64,000 nucleotides of DNA from Hymenobacter cavernae (GCF_014641455.1 NZ_BMHT01000003.1:305921-369920), one strand, 5' to 3'; positions 41,825-53,000 are shown, counted from the first letter of the stretch. Numbers and translations are program-made. The notes: generated by a model from the sequence alone, not told the origin.

Positions 41825-44440
41825 ATGTATCCTTCCCCAGCTGGCTTACCAGCTGACCTTACCCCCAGCCACGAGCTACTGCACGCGCTGCTCGCGGTTT
41901 CGCTGACGGGAATTATTCTGTTTCGCCCCGTGTACGCGGCCGAAGAAAGCGGTGAGCTCGTCGACCTAGCCTACGTGCAGCTCAACCCCGCAGCGCAGCG
42001 CATGCTGCGCTTGCCCGCCCAACCAATCGAGACGTTTCGCACCTTGTATCCCAACGCGCGGGAAACGGGCATCTTTGCCTTCTACCGCGATACATTTCTG
42101 TCGGGCCAACCCGGGCAGTACGCGGTAAATTACTCCTTCGACGGGCTCGACAACTTCTTTCTGCTCTCGGCCCAGCGTAGCGGCGACCTGTTGCTGGTAA
42201 GTTTCTCCGACACGGCCGAGCAGCAATCCGTGGCGTCGGAGGCCCTGCGTAAAAGCCAGGCCCGCGAGCAGGCCGCCCGCGCCGAGGCCGAAGCGCAACG
42301 AACCGAGTTACAGCGCATCTTCGCCCAGGCGCCTATTGCCCTGGCTCGCTTGCGTGGCCCCGAGTTCGTGGTAGAGTTGGCCAATGCCCGCATGGGGCAG
42401 ATTTGGGGCCGCCCCCTCGACCAGATTATAGGTCGCCCGCACTTCGAGGCGCTGCCCGACTTAGCGGGCCAAGGCTTTGAAGCCGTGTTTGCCGGCGTGC
42501 TGCAAACGGGAGAGCCGTACTATTTTCGGGAGCTGCTCGTCACCATTGCGCAGGCCCACCAGTCCTATCAGGGTTACTTTAACATCAGCTACCAGCCTGC
42601 CTACGATGAGCGAGGCCACATTACGGGCCTGATCGCCTCGGCGATTGATGTGACCGATCAAGTGCGCGCGCGTCAGCAGGTGCAGACGCTCAACGAGGAA
42701 CTGGCAGCCATCAACGAAGAATTGCGTGCCAGCAACGAGGAGTACTTAACGACCAACGCGACGCTCGCCGAGACGCAGCAGCAACTGTGGCAACTCAACC
42801 AAGAACTGGAAGAGCGCGTGGCCGAGCGCACGCAGGCCGCCCTAGCTTTGCAAGCCGACGTGCTGGCCGCTGCCCAGCGCCAGGTAGCCGAGCGCGAAGC
42901 CTTTTATGAGGTGTTTGAGCAAGCCCCCGCCGCCGTGGCGCTGCTCCGTTCCCCGGGGCACCGCTTCGAGTATGTCAACCCCGCCTACCAACAGCTCTTC
43001 GCAGGCCGCCCCCTGGTGGGCCTAGATTATGTTACGGCGCTACCGGAGGGCGCCGCGCAAGGGTTTGTGGCACTGCTGGACCAGGTGTACCAGACCGGCG
43101 AAACGTTTTTTGGTGACGAGCTGCCGTTTACGCCGACACCGGCCGAGGGCCAGCTGCCGCGCACGAGCTATTTCAACTTCACCTTCCAAGCCTACCGCGA
43201 GGCCGGCCAAATCGCGGGCATCTCCATTTTTGCCTTCAACGTCACGGAGCAGGTGCTGGCCCGGCAGGAGCGCGAAGCCCAGCAGCGGTTGCTCACAAGC
43301 GTATTCGAGCAGGCGCCCATCGGCATCGCCATCCAGGCCGGACCTGACTTCGTGTATGAGTTCCACAACGCCAGCTACCTGTGGATGGTACCTGACCGGC
43401 AGTTGGTCGGCCGGCGCTTTTTTGACGTGTTTCCCGAAATGGCCGCTACCAACGTGGAAACCCTGCTCCGCCACGTGTACGAAACGGGCGAAACGCAGCA
43501 GGAGCAAGAGCTGCTCATCCCCGTGGCCCGCGCCGACGGCAGTGCCGAGCTGGAGGACCGCTACTTTACCATCGTCTACCAGGCCCGGCGCGACGAGCAG
43601 GGCGGTATCAATGGCATTCTGGCGTTTGTAATGGAAGTAACCGAACAGGTACGGGCCCGCCAGCAAGTACAGCGTCTGAACGAGGAGCTGGCGGCCATTA
43701 ACGAAGAACTCACGGCTACCAACGAGGAGCTGCACGAGAGCAATACCCAACTCACGCGCACCAACGTGGACCTGGACACGTTCGTCTACACGGCCTCGCA
43801 CGACCTGAAAGCGCCCATTACCAACATCGAAAGCATTGGCCTGGCCCTGCGCGACACGCTGCCCTTCGAAGTGCAGCAAGACGCGCTGGTGACCGAACTG
43901 CTAGGTTTATTCGACACCACGGTGGCACGCTTCCGGTTCACCATCGGCCAGCTCACCGACATATCACGCCTGCAACTAGCCCATGCCGGGCCCGCCGAGC
44001 CGGTAGTCCTCGCGGCGGTGATGGAGAACGTTCGCCTCGACCTAGCCCCGGCCCTAACGGCGGCGGGCACCCAGCTTACGGTCGAGGTAGCTCCCGACTT
44101 GGTGGTTTCTTTCTCGCCGGCCAATCTGCGCAGCATCGTTTATAATCTGCTCAGCAACGCCATCAAGTACCGCGCCCTGGACCGTTTGTCGCGGGTGCGG
44201 GTACGGGCAGTGCGCACGGGACCTGCCGTGGTGCTCACCGTCCAGGATAATGGCCTAGGCATGAGCGCGCTACAACAGCGGCAGCTCTTCGGTCTGTTTC
44301 AGCGCCTGCACACCCACGTGGAGGGTACTGGCGTGGGCTTGTACATCACCAAGCGCCTGGTTGAGAATGCCGGCGGCACTATTGCCGTGGCGAGCCAGCC
44401 CAACGTGGGCACCACCTTCACCGTTACCTTTCCTATCTAA
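41825..44440 (+). CDS. Multi-PAS histidine kinase 3 (871 aa)
   Basis: Soluble kinase with four sensory units. Unit 1 (about 10-135: LLAVSLTGIILFRPVYAAEE) is homologous to unit 1 of kinase 1. Unit 2 covers about 150-290 (LQRIFAQAPIALARLRGPEF), unit 3 about 360-480 (FYEVFEQAPAAVALLRSPGH) and unit 4 about 485-610 (SVFEQAPIGIAIQAGPDFVY). A long coiled coil separates units 2 and 3. HisKA YTASHDLKAPITNIESIGLA (H659), HATPase VYNLLSNAIKYRALDR, QDNGLGMSALQQ, VEGTGVGLYITKRLVE. A GTG two codons upstream (41819) is the other possible start. Receiver 2 starts 17 bases after the stop. Confidence 0.92.
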   Translation: MYPSPAGLPADLTPSHELLHALLAVSLTGIILFRPVYAAEESGELVDLAYVQLNPAAQRMLRLPAQPIETFRTLYPNARETGIFAFYRDTFLSGQPGQYAVNYSFDGLDNFFLLSAQRSGDLLLVSFSDTAEQQSVASEALRKSQAREQAARAEAEAQRTELQRIFAQAPIALARLRGPEFVVELANARMGQIWGRPLDQIIGRPHFEALPDLAGQGFEAVFAGVLQTGEPYYFRELLVTIAQAHQSYQGYFNISYQPAYDERGHITGLIASAIDVTDQVRARQQVQTLNEELAAINEELRASNEEYLTTNATLAETQQQLWQLNQELEERVAERTQAALALQADVLAAAQRQVAEREAFYEVFEQAPAAVALLRSPGHRFEYVNPAYQQLFAGRPLVGLDYVTALPEGAAQGFVALLDQVYQTGETFFGDELPFTPTPAEGQLPRTSYFNFTFQAYREAGQIAGISIFAFNVTEQVLARQEREAQQRLLTSVFEQAPIGIAIQAGPDFVYEFHNASYLWMVPDRQLVGRRFFDVFPEMAATNVETLLRHVYETGETQQEQELLIPVARADGSAELEDRYFTIVYQARRDEQGGINGILAFVMEVTEQVRARQQVQRLNEELAAINEELTATNEELHESNTQLTRTNVDLDTFVYTASHDLKAPITNIESIGLALRDTLPFEVQQDALVTELLGLFDTTVARFRFTIGQLTDISRLQLAHAGPAEPVVLAAVMENVRLDLAPALTAAGTQLTVEVAPDLVVSFSPANLRSIVYNLLSNAIKYRALDRLSRVRVRAVRTGPAVVLTVQDNGLGMSALQQRQLFGLFQRLHTHVEGTGVGLYITKRLVENAGGTIAVASQPNVGTTFTVTFPI

Positions 44441-44457
44441 GTACTTATCCTTTCTAT

Positions 44458-44862
44458 ATGTCCGCCTTAGCAAGTGTGTTGCTGGTCGATGACGACCCCA
44501 CCACCAATTTTCTTAACAAGCTATTGCTCCAGCGCATGGGGGTGACCGAGCAAGTACTCATAGCCGAAAACGGTGAGCAGGCGCTGCGCACGCTCGCCCA
44601 GAGCTGTACCAACGCTGGGGGGCCGGGGTGTCCTAAGCTCATTTTGCTCGACATGAATATGCCGGTGCTCAATGGGCTAGCCTTTTTGGAAGCGTACGTG
44701 CAAATGCAGCTGTCGCAGCAGCCCATCGTTATTGTGATGCTCACTACCTCCTTGCATCCCGTCGACTTGGCCCGCGCCCAGGAGCTACCCATTGCGAGCT
44801 TTATCAACAAGCCGCTGACTAAGGAAAAGGTGGCAGATTTGCTGGCGCAGCATTTTGCGTAG
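44458..44862 (+). CDS. Single-domain response regulator 2 (134 aa)
   Basis: CheY-like receiver closely related to the one at 39989. SVLLVDDDPTTNFLNKLLLQ, phospho-acceptor D65 in LILLDMNMPVLNGLAF, VIVMLTTSLHPVDLARAQ and FINKPLTKEKVADLLAQHF. It starts 17 bases after the kinase 3 stop, so the two form a clear kinase-receiver pair. No output domain. Confidence 0.94.
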   Translation: MSALASVLLVDDDPTTNFLNKLLLQRMGVTEQVLIAENGEQALRTLAQSCTNAGGPGCPKLILLDMNMPVLNGLAFLEAYVQMQLSQQPIVIVMLTTSLHPVDLARAQELPIASFINKPLTKEKVADLLAQHFA

Positions 44863-45015
44863 GCAAGCTGCCTCTTTGTTAAATAGCTGGTAGGCTCCGC
44901 TCAATTCGCGTTTTGTCCTGACTACTGCCAGCTGCTGGTTCCCGAAGGAATGGCCCACCGCCTAGGGCAGGTAACGCACCTTCATCATCGCTCTGTACTT
45001 TATTGACTTTCGCTT

Positions 45016-47913
45016 ATGCCAGTTACGCCAGACCTAGGGCTCCTGTTCAACGCCCTGCCCCGGCCCTACCTGCTGCTCTCGCGCGAGCTGGTCATTGAAG
45101 CCGTGAGCGACGCCTACCTAGCCGCCACGCTGACCGAGCGAGCGCACTTATTGGGAAAGTACGTGTTTGAGGTCTTTCCCGACAACCCGCAGACCCCGGA
45201 AGCGAATAGCATGCACAACCTGCGCGCTTCGCTGACGCAGGTGCTAGCCACCGGCCAGCCCCACGAAATGGCCCAGCAGCGCTACGACGTACCTGACCCC
45301 GCCCGCCCCGGCCACTTCGTGGAGCGCTACTGGCAGCCGCTGAATGCCCCGGTGCTCGATGCCCAGGGCCAGGTGGTGCAGCTCATCCATTCCGTGCTCG
45401 ATGTCACGGCCCAGGTGCAGGCCCAGGCGCACCTGCGCGAAAGTCAGGTCGCCGAGCAGGTGGCCCGCATCGAGGCGGAAACCCAGCGCCAGCGCTTCCA
45501 CGAGGTACTGATGCAGCTGCCCGCCTACGTGGCCGTCTACCACGGCCCCGACCACATCTACCAGTTCGTTAACCCGTCCTACCAAAGCCTGTTTCCGCAC
45601 CGCTCCTTCATGGGCCGGCCGTTTCGCGAAGGCACCCCCGAATCGGAAGGGCTAGGGGTAGCGGCCCTGTTCGACCAAGTGTACCAGACCGGCGAGCCGC
45701 ACTACCTACCCGAAATGGAAGGCTGGTTTGATTTTCAGGGCAACGGCCAGCCCGAGCAGATATTCATTAATCTCTCCCTGCACCCCCTGCGCAATGCGCA
45801 AGGCTGTATCGACGGCATCCTCGACTTTTCCTACAACATAACCGAGCAGGTACGCGCCCGCCGGCAGGTCGAGCAGCTCAACCAGGAGCTGGAAACGCAT
45901 GTGCAGGAGCGCACCCAGCAACTGCACCACCAGCAAAGCTTGCTAACGCAGATTATGCAGCAGGTGCCGGCCGCCATTGCCACCCTTAGCGGCCCCGAGC
46001 ACCACTACACGTTTTTCAACGAGGCCTGCCAGAGCCTGTCTGCCGGGCGCGTGCACCTAGGCCTTACCGTAGCCGACGTATTTCCCGAGGTGGTGGCGCA
46101 AGGCTTCATCGGCCTGCTCGACCAGGTGTATGCCACCGGCCAGCCCTTTATTGGCACCGAGAAGCCCATTCACCTCCTCGACGCAGCCACCGGCCAGCCG
46201 GAGCTACGCTACCAGGATTTTATCTATCAGCCCCTGACGGATGAGCAGCACCAGACCCAAGGCGTGTTGGCCTTCATCGTGGATGTGACCGATAAAGTGC
46301 GGACCCGGCAGCAGGCCGAGACCCTGCATGCCGAGTTGCTGGTTGCGGCCCAACACCAGGCCACCGAGCGCCTGGCGTTCTACCAGATTTTTGAGCAAAC
46401 CCCCGCGCTTGTGGCACTGCTGCGCGCCCCGGGCCACCGCTACGAATACGTTAATCCGACCTATCAGGCCTTGTTTCCCGGCCGCCAGATTGTGGGCCTG
46501 AACGTGGTGGAGGCCGTGCCTGAGCTGAAAGACCAGGGATTTGTGGCGCTGCTCGATAAGGTGTACCAAACCGGCGAAACCTACTTCGGGCAGGAAGTGC
46601 CCTTTGTGCGGGAGCCTACCCCTGGGCAGCCACCCCGCACCGACTACTTCAACTTCACCTACCAGGCCTACCGCGAAAACGGGGAAGTGGCGGGGGTCTC
46701 TATTTTCGCCTTCGACGTCACCGAGCAAGCCCTGGCCCGCCAGGAGCGCGAAGTACAGCGCCAGGAATTGGAGCAGCTGTTTATGCAAGCCCCGGCGCCC
46801 ATCGTCATTCTCGACGGCCCCGCCCTCGTGTTTCAACTAGTGAACCCGGCCTACCAGCACATCTTTCCGGGGCGCGCACTGGCGGGCAAACCGTTATTGG
46901 AAGCCTTGCCCGAGTTGGTAGACACGCCCATTCCGGACTTGTTCCAGCACGTGTACCAAACCGGTGAGCCCGTGACGGTGCAGGAGTTGCCCTTGCTTCA
47001 GGCGCGCCACGAGGGGCACGCCCCGGAGGAAATCTACTGGACCTTCACCTACCAGGCCCGCCGCGCCGCCCACGGGCTTATTGACGGCGTGCGGGTTTTC
47101 GCCCACGACGTTACCGAGCAAGTGCGTATCCGCCAGCGCGTGCAGGAGCTGAATGCGGAGCTAGCTACCATCAACCAGAAGCTGCAAGCCAGCAACGCGG
47201 AGCTGAACGAGAGCAATACGCAACTCACGCGCACCAACGTGGACCTGGACAATTTCATTTATACCGCCTCCCACGACCTGAAAGCGCCCATCAGCAACAT
47301 TGAAGGCCTGTTGCTGGCGCTCGAACACGCACTACCCACTGCGAGCCGGGTCGGCGAGGTGCCCTACATGCTCACGCTCATGCAGGAAGCCATCGAGCGG
47401 TTCAAGCGGACCATTACCCACCTAACTGATATCTCGCGCCTGCAAAAAGAGCACGACCAGGCCACGGAAGCCGTGCAGCTAGCCGTAGTTGTCGAAGCGG
47501 TACGCCTCGACTTGCTGCCTCTTATTCAGCAAACCCAGGCCCAGCTCGAGGTGCAGGTGCCGGCTAACCTAGCCCTGAACTTCTCGGAAAAGAACCTGCG
47601 CTCGGTGGTCTACAACCTGCTCAGCAACGCCCTTAAGTACCGCCACCCCGACCGCGTGCCTCTGGTGCGCCTCAGCTGCCAGCCGCAGCACGACTACCAG
47701 GTGCTCGAAGTGCAGGACAATGGCCTGGGGCTAGACTTATCGCACAGCCAAAAAAAGCTCTTTGCCATGTTTCAGCGCCTGCATACCCATGTGGAGGGTA
47801 CAGGTCTCGGCCTCTACATGGTCAAGAAAATAGTAGAAAACGCCGGGGGCCGCATTGAGGTGGAAAGTCAGCCCGGCCTGGGCACTACCTTCCGCGTGTA
47901 TTTTCGGCGCTAA
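45016..47913 (+). CDS. Multi-PAS histidine kinase 4 (965 aa)
   Basis: The largest kinase of the array, soluble, with five sensory units: unit 1 about 5-130 (LLFNALPRPYLLLSRELVIE), unit 2 about 155-290 (FHEVLMQLPAYVAVYHGPDH), unit 3 about 310-440 (LTQIMQQVPAAIATLSGPEH), unit 4 about 455-580 (FYQIFEQTPALVALLRAPGH) and unit 5 about 590-715 (LEQLFMQAPAPIVILDGPAL). Then a coiled coil, HisKA YTASHDLKAPISNIEGLLLA (H753) and HATPase (VYNLLSNALKYRHPDR, QDNGLGLDL, VEGTGLGLYMVKKIVE). Its kinase core is nearest to kinase 1. No receiver gene follows, so it may use receivers 1 or 2. Confidence 0.92.
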   Translation: MPVTPDLGLLFNALPRPYLLLSRELVIEAVSDAYLAATLTERAHLLGKYVFEVFPDNPQTPEANSMHNLRASLTQVLATGQPHEMAQQRYDVPDPARPGHFVERYWQPLNAPVLDAQGQVVQLIHSVLDVTAQVQAQAHLRESQVAEQVARIEAETQRQRFHEVLMQLPAYVAVYHGPDHIYQFVNPSYQSLFPHRSFMGRPFREGTPESEGLGVAALFDQVYQTGEPHYLPEMEGWFDFQGNGQPEQIFINLSLHPLRNAQGCIDGILDFSYNITEQVRARRQVEQLNQELETHVQERTQQLHHQQSLLTQIMQQVPAAIATLSGPEHHYTFFNEACQSLSAGRVHLGLTVADVFPEVVAQGFIGLLDQVYATGQPFIGTEKPIHLLDAATGQPELRYQDFIYQPLTDEQHQTQGVLAFIVDVTDKVRTRQQAETLHAELLVAAQHQATERLAFYQIFEQTPALVALLRAPGHRYEYVNPTYQALFPGRQIVGLNVVEAVPELKDQGFVALLDKVYQTGETYFGQEVPFVREPTPGQPPRTDYFNFTYQAYRENGEVAGVSIFAFDVTEQALARQEREVQRQELEQLFMQAPAPIVILDGPALVFQLVNPAYQHIFPGRALAGKPLLEALPELVDTPIPDLFQHVYQTGEPVTVQELPLLQARHEGHAPEEIYWTFTYQARRAAHGLIDGVRVFAHDVTEQVRIRQRVQELNAELATINQKLQASNAELNESNTQLTRTNVDLDNFIYTASHDLKAPISNIEGLLLALEHALPTASRVGEVPYMLTLMQEAIERFKRTITHLTDISRLQKEHDQATEAVQLAVVVEAVRLDLLPLIQQTQAQLEVQVPANLALNFSEKNLRSVVYNLLSNALKYRHPDRVPLVRLSCQPQHDYQVLEVQDNGLGLDLSHSQKKLFAMFQRLHTHVEGTGLGLYMVKKIVENAGGRIEVESQPGLGTTFRVYFRR

Positions 47914-48298
47914 CGCTGATGCTTACGTCTACTAATATTTATTGCTGTGTGCCGGCAGCCACCGTTGGCATTATTGAGTACGCCTGTTATGCGCAGCCCG
48001 ATACTTTTCCCCGAGCGCCAGAGCGTGGTTGGCAGATCTGCTTCACACAGATCCTGGCGTGCGGGTTCAGCGTGCCGCGGGTAGAATGGTGCTGTAGAAG
48101 TAGACCTAGGATGCGCGCAAAGCAGGAGCAGCGGAGCTGGTTTTGCTTGGTTGGGCAATGCAAATACTTCGGCTGTAATTGATAGAACACTTCAGGTTCT
48201 GGCCTACAAACGACTAAACGGTACCTGGCAGGTAACTACAGAACGGTACTCCCGCCGGGAGGCTGCTTCTTTGCCGTGTCCATCCTTTTATCTACTCT
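47914..48298. other. Non-coding gap between kinase 4 and the GH28 gene
   Basis: About 385 bases. A hairpin is visible at about 48017-48058: outer CGCCAG/CTGGCG and inner GATCTG/CAGATC. It may end the kinase transcript. A CCTAGG lies at 48105-48110. No gene recognised. Confidence 0.45.
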
Positions 48299-49630
48299 AT
48301 GAAGGTTCTTTTTGCCCTGCTCCCGCTTGCGCTAACCGCTTTCTCGCTGCCTTTCCCGCCTGAAACCGCTCCGCAGAAAGCAGCCGCCCCCAAAGACTAC
48401 GTCATCACGCAGTTTGGGGCCGGCACCGATAGCACCCAGCTGAACACTGAGGCCATTCAGCGCACCATCGACAAAGCCAGCGCCGAGGGCGGCGGCACGG
48501 TGGTGATTCCGAAAGGCGTGTTTCTGAGTGGGGCGCTGTTTTTCAAGCCCAACACGCAGCTGCGTTTGCAGACAGGCGCCAAGCTCAAAGGTTCCGATAA
48601 TATTGCCGACTACCCCCTGATTCCGTCGCGGATGGAGGGCCAAAAGCTGGATTATTATGCGGCCCTCGTCAATGCCTATCAGGTGAACGGCTTTCGGGTG
48701 ACGGGCCCCGGCACCATCGACGGCAATGGGCTGAAGTTCTGGAAAGGCTTCTGGGCGCACCGCGACTCGATGCAGAAAGTCGGCAAATCATCGACCAACC
48801 TGGAGGTGCACCGACCTAGGTTGCTCTTTATCTGGGGCTGCAACAACGTGACCATTGAGAAGGTGAAGCTGCACAATGCCGGCTTCTGGACCACGCACTT
48901 GTACCAGTGCAACAACGTGCTCATCGATGGCTGTGACATTCGCTCGCCCTTCCGGCCGGTGAAGGCGCCCAGCACCGACGCCGTAGACATTGACGTGTGC
49001 AAGAAAGTGACGATTCGCAACTGCTACATCTCCGTCAACGATGATGGCATCGTGATGAAGGGCGGCAAAGGTCCTAACGCCCAAAAGCTTCCGGAAAACG
49101 GCCCGATTGAAGACGTGCTGGTGGAGAACTGCACGTTTGGGGAAGTACACGCGGCCGTCACCTGCGGCAGCGAGTGCATCCACGCCAACCGCATCACGGT
49201 GCGCAACTGCAAGGTCGACAACGACCGGCCGCTGCTGCTCTTCAAGATGCGCCCCGACACGTACCAGCTCTACGAGAACATTACGGTGGAAAACGTGACT
49301 GGCCGCTGCGGCACCATCGTCACGCTCTCGCCCTGGACGCAGTTCTTCAACATGGCCGGCAGCGCGGAAAAGCCCTTCGGCACGATTCGCAACATCACCA
49401 TTTCCAAGGTGAAGGTGAAGTGCAAGCAGTTTGCGGTGCTGGATGGCAACCCGACCGATAAGGTGTCGAACATCACCTTTAAGAACGTGGACGCCACGGC
49501 CGAAACCGCCGCCTTCCCGAACAAGTACCCGGACGTAAAATTCACCAACGTCACCCTGAACGGCGCACCCCTGACAGCCGCCCAAGCGGTTGGCGCAGGC
49601 CCGGCAGTGAAACCACTCAAACCAGACTAA
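48299..49630 (+). CDS. Exported glycoside hydrolase family 28-like protein
   Basis: A 443-aa right-handed parallel beta-helix protein, presumably acting on pectin or related uronic-acid polymers. The signal peptide is KVLFALLPLALTAFSLPF. The start of the helix domain is DYVITQFGAGTDSTQLNTEA (residues about 34-53), with VVIPKGVFLSGALFFKPNTQ. The GH28 acidic residues are in STDAVDIDVCKKVTIRNCYI and SVNDDGIVMKGG. The usual GHG motif reads VHAAVTCGSEC, and the RIK motif is replaced by LFKMRPDTY, so it is a divergent subgroup. The orphan SusC gene lies 450 bases downstream. Confidence 0.88.
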   Translation: MKVLFALLPLALTAFSLPFPPETAPQKAAAPKDYVITQFGAGTDSTQLNTEAIQRTIDKASAEGGGTVVIPKGVFLSGALFFKPNTQLRLQTGAKLKGSDNIADYPLIPSRMEGQKLDYYAALVNAYQVNGFRVTGPGTIDGNGLKFWKGFWAHRDSMQKVGKSSTNLEVHRPRLLFIWGCNNVTIEKVKLHNAGFWTTHLYQCNNVLIDGCDIRSPFRPVKAPSTDAVDIDVCKKVTIRNCYISVNDDGIVMKGGKGPNAQKLPENGPIEDVLVENCTFGEVHAAVTCGSECIHANRITVRNCKVDNDRPLLLFKMRPDTYQLYENITVENVTGRCGTIVTLSPWTQFFNMAGSAEKPFGTIRNITISKVKVKCKQFAVLDGNPTDKVSNITFKNVDATAETAAFPNKYPDVKFTNVTLNGAPLTAAQAVGAGPAVKPLKPD

Positions 49631-49694
49631 TACATCGATCAAATCGCTAGCGTACAGCTGTCTAGCTGCGCAACGGCCCTATTCTAATTGCAAG

Positions 49695-49730
49695 AACAAG
49701 CCCTGCTATACAGTAGGGCTTGTTGCTTTT
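49695..49730 (+). terminator. Terminator of the GH28 gene
   Basis: AACAAGCCCTGCT (49695-49707) pairs with AGTAGGGCTTGTT (49712-49724) with one mismatch and a four-base loop, followed by GCTTTTT. Confidence 0.85.
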
Positions 49731-50084
49731 TAGCCTTATTGCTTAAGCAACAAAGTGTATGAATTTCCTTTGGTTATAATTACTATAGTCATATATAAAG
49801 ATTATATAGAGGCTCGCTCTATATTTGTTGCTCTTCTACTTCTATAAACCAAAGAGCCTGTTTACTATCACCCTTTTCTATTCAGATTGCATCGCTACAG
49901 TATCATTTCAATTTGAATTATTCTTCTACTGCCTTCTCTCGGTATATCAGCCAACTACTTCCTGATTAGTAGTTTATCCATAACTCGGCAAGAACAGCCA
50001 CTATCCTGAGCGACCTAACAGCGTCGCCTTTGCGACCCACTCTGGACCTAGGTCGCCGCTCATTTATGTAATCTGCTTGCTACG
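49731..50084. other. AT-rich promoter region of the SusC gene
   Basis: About 350 bases, strongly A/T-rich from 49740 to 49990, with no coding signal. CCTAGG at 50047-50052. It probably contains the susC promoter; several TTTG and TATA-like strings make a single choice unsafe. Confidence 0.45.
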
Positions 50085-53000
50085 ATGAACAAACGTATAC
50101 CCACAACTGCGCACAGCCCCCAAAAATGGTCGCGGCGGGTAATTCTGCTGCTGACAGTTGGCCTTGCGCCAAACCTCGGATGGGCACAGGAAGCCGCGCC
50201 GCACGCCGTGTCGGGGCGCATCACCGCCGACAACGGAGAAGCGCTGGCCGGCGTTGCGGTTACACTCAAAGGCACCGACGCGGGTACGACCACCGACGCG
50301 AATGGCCGCTACACCCTTACCGTTCCCGATGACCATAGCGTGCTGGTAATCTGCGCCGTAGGCTATGCATGTCGGGAGCTCCCGGCCCGTCGCGCCGGCG
50401 CAAGTCATACCCTGTCCCCCGAAACGCAACCCCTCCCCACCAGGCAGTTAGTGGGCTACGGCACCCAGGTTAAAAGTCAGGTCACAGGAGCCATTGCCAC
50501 CGTGGGCGACGAGCAGTTGCACGACGTACCGGTCGCCAATAGCGGGCAGGCGCTGCAAGGGCGGACGCCGGGCGTTAGTGTGGCCAGCGCCAGTACCGCG
50601 CCCGGTCAGAATCCGGTTATCCGCATTCGGGGTAACCGCTCGTTCTCGGGGGGCAGCGACCCGCTGCTGGTCGTTGATGGCGTGCCTTTCGAGGGTAACC
50701 TCAACGACCTGAACCCCGACGACATTACATCGGTGGAAGCGCTCAGGGATGCTGCAGCTACGGCCATCTACGGCGGGCGCGGCGCCAACGGGATTCTGCT
50801 GCTTACCACGCGGCGGGGCAAGGAGGGCGCGCCCCAGGTCAGCTACAGCGGCTACTACGGCATCAAAAGCACCTATGGCCGCTACGACTTGCAAAACGGG
50901 CAGCAGTATTACAACTACCGCGCAGAAGCTTACCGCGCCGCCGGATGGGACCCCAACAAGGTCAGTAACTTCCTTACGACCGACGAGCGCGCCAACTACG
51001 CGGCCGGCCGCACAACTGACTACCAAAGCCTGCTGTTTCAGCACGGCCACCTACAGAACCACAACCTAGGGGTGAGCGGCGGCACCGTCCAGACAAAGTA
51101 TTCGGTGGCACTGGGCTACTACGACGAAACGGGCATCGTGCCGGTGCAGCGCTTCCGGCGCTATTCGCTGCGTGGCACGCTGGATCAGCAGATTGGTAAG
51201 CGGGTGAACGTCGGGTTTAGCACGCTCACAGCCTCGTTGCGAGACGACGACCCCACCGCAAACGTGCTCTATAATATTCTGACCACCAGCCCTCTGGCCT
51301 CGCCCACCGATGCCAGCGGCAACCCGGTGCTATTTCCTAACGGCGACCAGGCCGGCGCGAATCCGCTGACGCTGTACGTGCCCGACGCGCACCGCGACGA
51401 GCGCCGCCGCCTGCGCAGCTTCAACAGCCTCTACGGGCAGGTCAACATCCTGAAGGGCCTGGACTACCGCGCCAACGTGGGCCTGGATTTCCGCTCGGAA
51501 AAGGGCAATAGTTTTTACGCCGCCAATACGCCGCAGCGGGGCGGGGGCCGAAACGCAGCGAGCCGCTCGACCAATGAGGTTTTCAACCTACTGCTCGAAA
51601 ACGTGCTGACCTACAGCCGCACCTTAGGTCGCCATTATTTCCACGCAACGGGGCTCTACAGTTGGCAGCAGTCCCGCGCCGAAAGCACCTCAGCGGCCGC
51701 AACCGGGGTGCCGAATGGGGCAATGGGCAACCCTAGCCTAGGGAGCGGCGGCAGCCAGCAATGGAACATCACCTCGCTTATGAGCCGCCTGCACTACGCG
51801 TACGCTGATCGGTATTCGGCCACGTTTACCTACCGCAACGACGGCTCGTCGCGGCTGAGCCCGGGCAGTAAGCACAGCGGCTTCTTTGGAGCTGCTGCGG
51901 CCTGGAACCTAGCCCAGGAGCGTTTTCTAATGGACCATAGCTGGGTGAGCCTGCTTAAGTTGCGAGCCAGCACTGGCCGGGTGAGTAGTGCCGTAGTGAG
52001 TCCGTATCAAACACTTGGCTCTCTAGGATCTGGCTCGGGGGGCTATTATAACTATGGAAGCACGGGTGCAGTTGGTGTGGTTCCTTCCGGCATTCCAAAC
52101 CTCAACCTAGGTTGGGAATACACCACTACCCTGAATGGCGGCCTGGACTTCGGCTTGTTTCAAAACCGCGTGACGGGCAGCCTCGACGTGTACCGGCAGC
52201 GCAGCACCGACCTGCTGCTATCCGATGCCCTGCCCAGCAACAGCGGCTACAGCTCGTATGTGCGCAGCGGAGGTCAAGTTGAGAATCGGGGCCTTGAATT
52301 TGCGCTGACGACCGTGAACGTGCGCACTGGCAGACTGAGCGGCTTCGCATGGAGTACGGAGTGGAACTTCACCGTGAACCGGGAGAAAGTACTGGACCTA
52401 GGTTTGCGCGATGCCAACGGCAACAAAATCAGCGACATCGGCAACCAGCGCTTCCTCGGCCAGCCCCTCTATGCTATCTATGACTACAAAAAGCTAGGTA
52501 TCTGGCAGACCGCAGAAGCCGACCAGGCCCGACGCTACGGTAGCAAGCCGGGCCAGGTGAAGGTAGCGGATGTGGACGGCAACGGAATTATCAACCCCGC
52601 CGACCGCCAGGTTATCGGCGCGCACCAGCCTAGGTTTGAGGCCGGTCTTACCAACCGCTTCCGCTACAAGGGCTTCGACCTGAGCGTAGTGGCCCTGACC
52701 CGTGTGGGCACGACTGTCGCGGACCCGGTGCTGTTTGGCCCTAACTATTTCACCACCAACACTGGCCGTCGCAACCAGCTGAACCTCAACTACTGGACTC
52801 CTACTAACCCCAGCAACGACTACCCGCAGCCCGACCAGAGCAGCCGCAGCAACGAGTGGCCTACGTATAGCTCAACGCTGGCCTACCGCGACGGCACGTT
52901 CATTAAGGTACGCAGCCTCGACCTGGGCTACACAATTCCGGCGACCTGGGCCGGCGCGCTGCACCTGACCAGCGCCCGCGTGTACGTACAGGTTCAAAAC

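Noticed and set aside
43040..43879. A 279-codon antisense frame inside kinase 3 and similar long antisense frames in kinase 4 (46204-46836)
   Set aside because: Shadows of the PAS repeats; the repeated sequence makes the antisense look ordered, but no motif or independent start signal is present.
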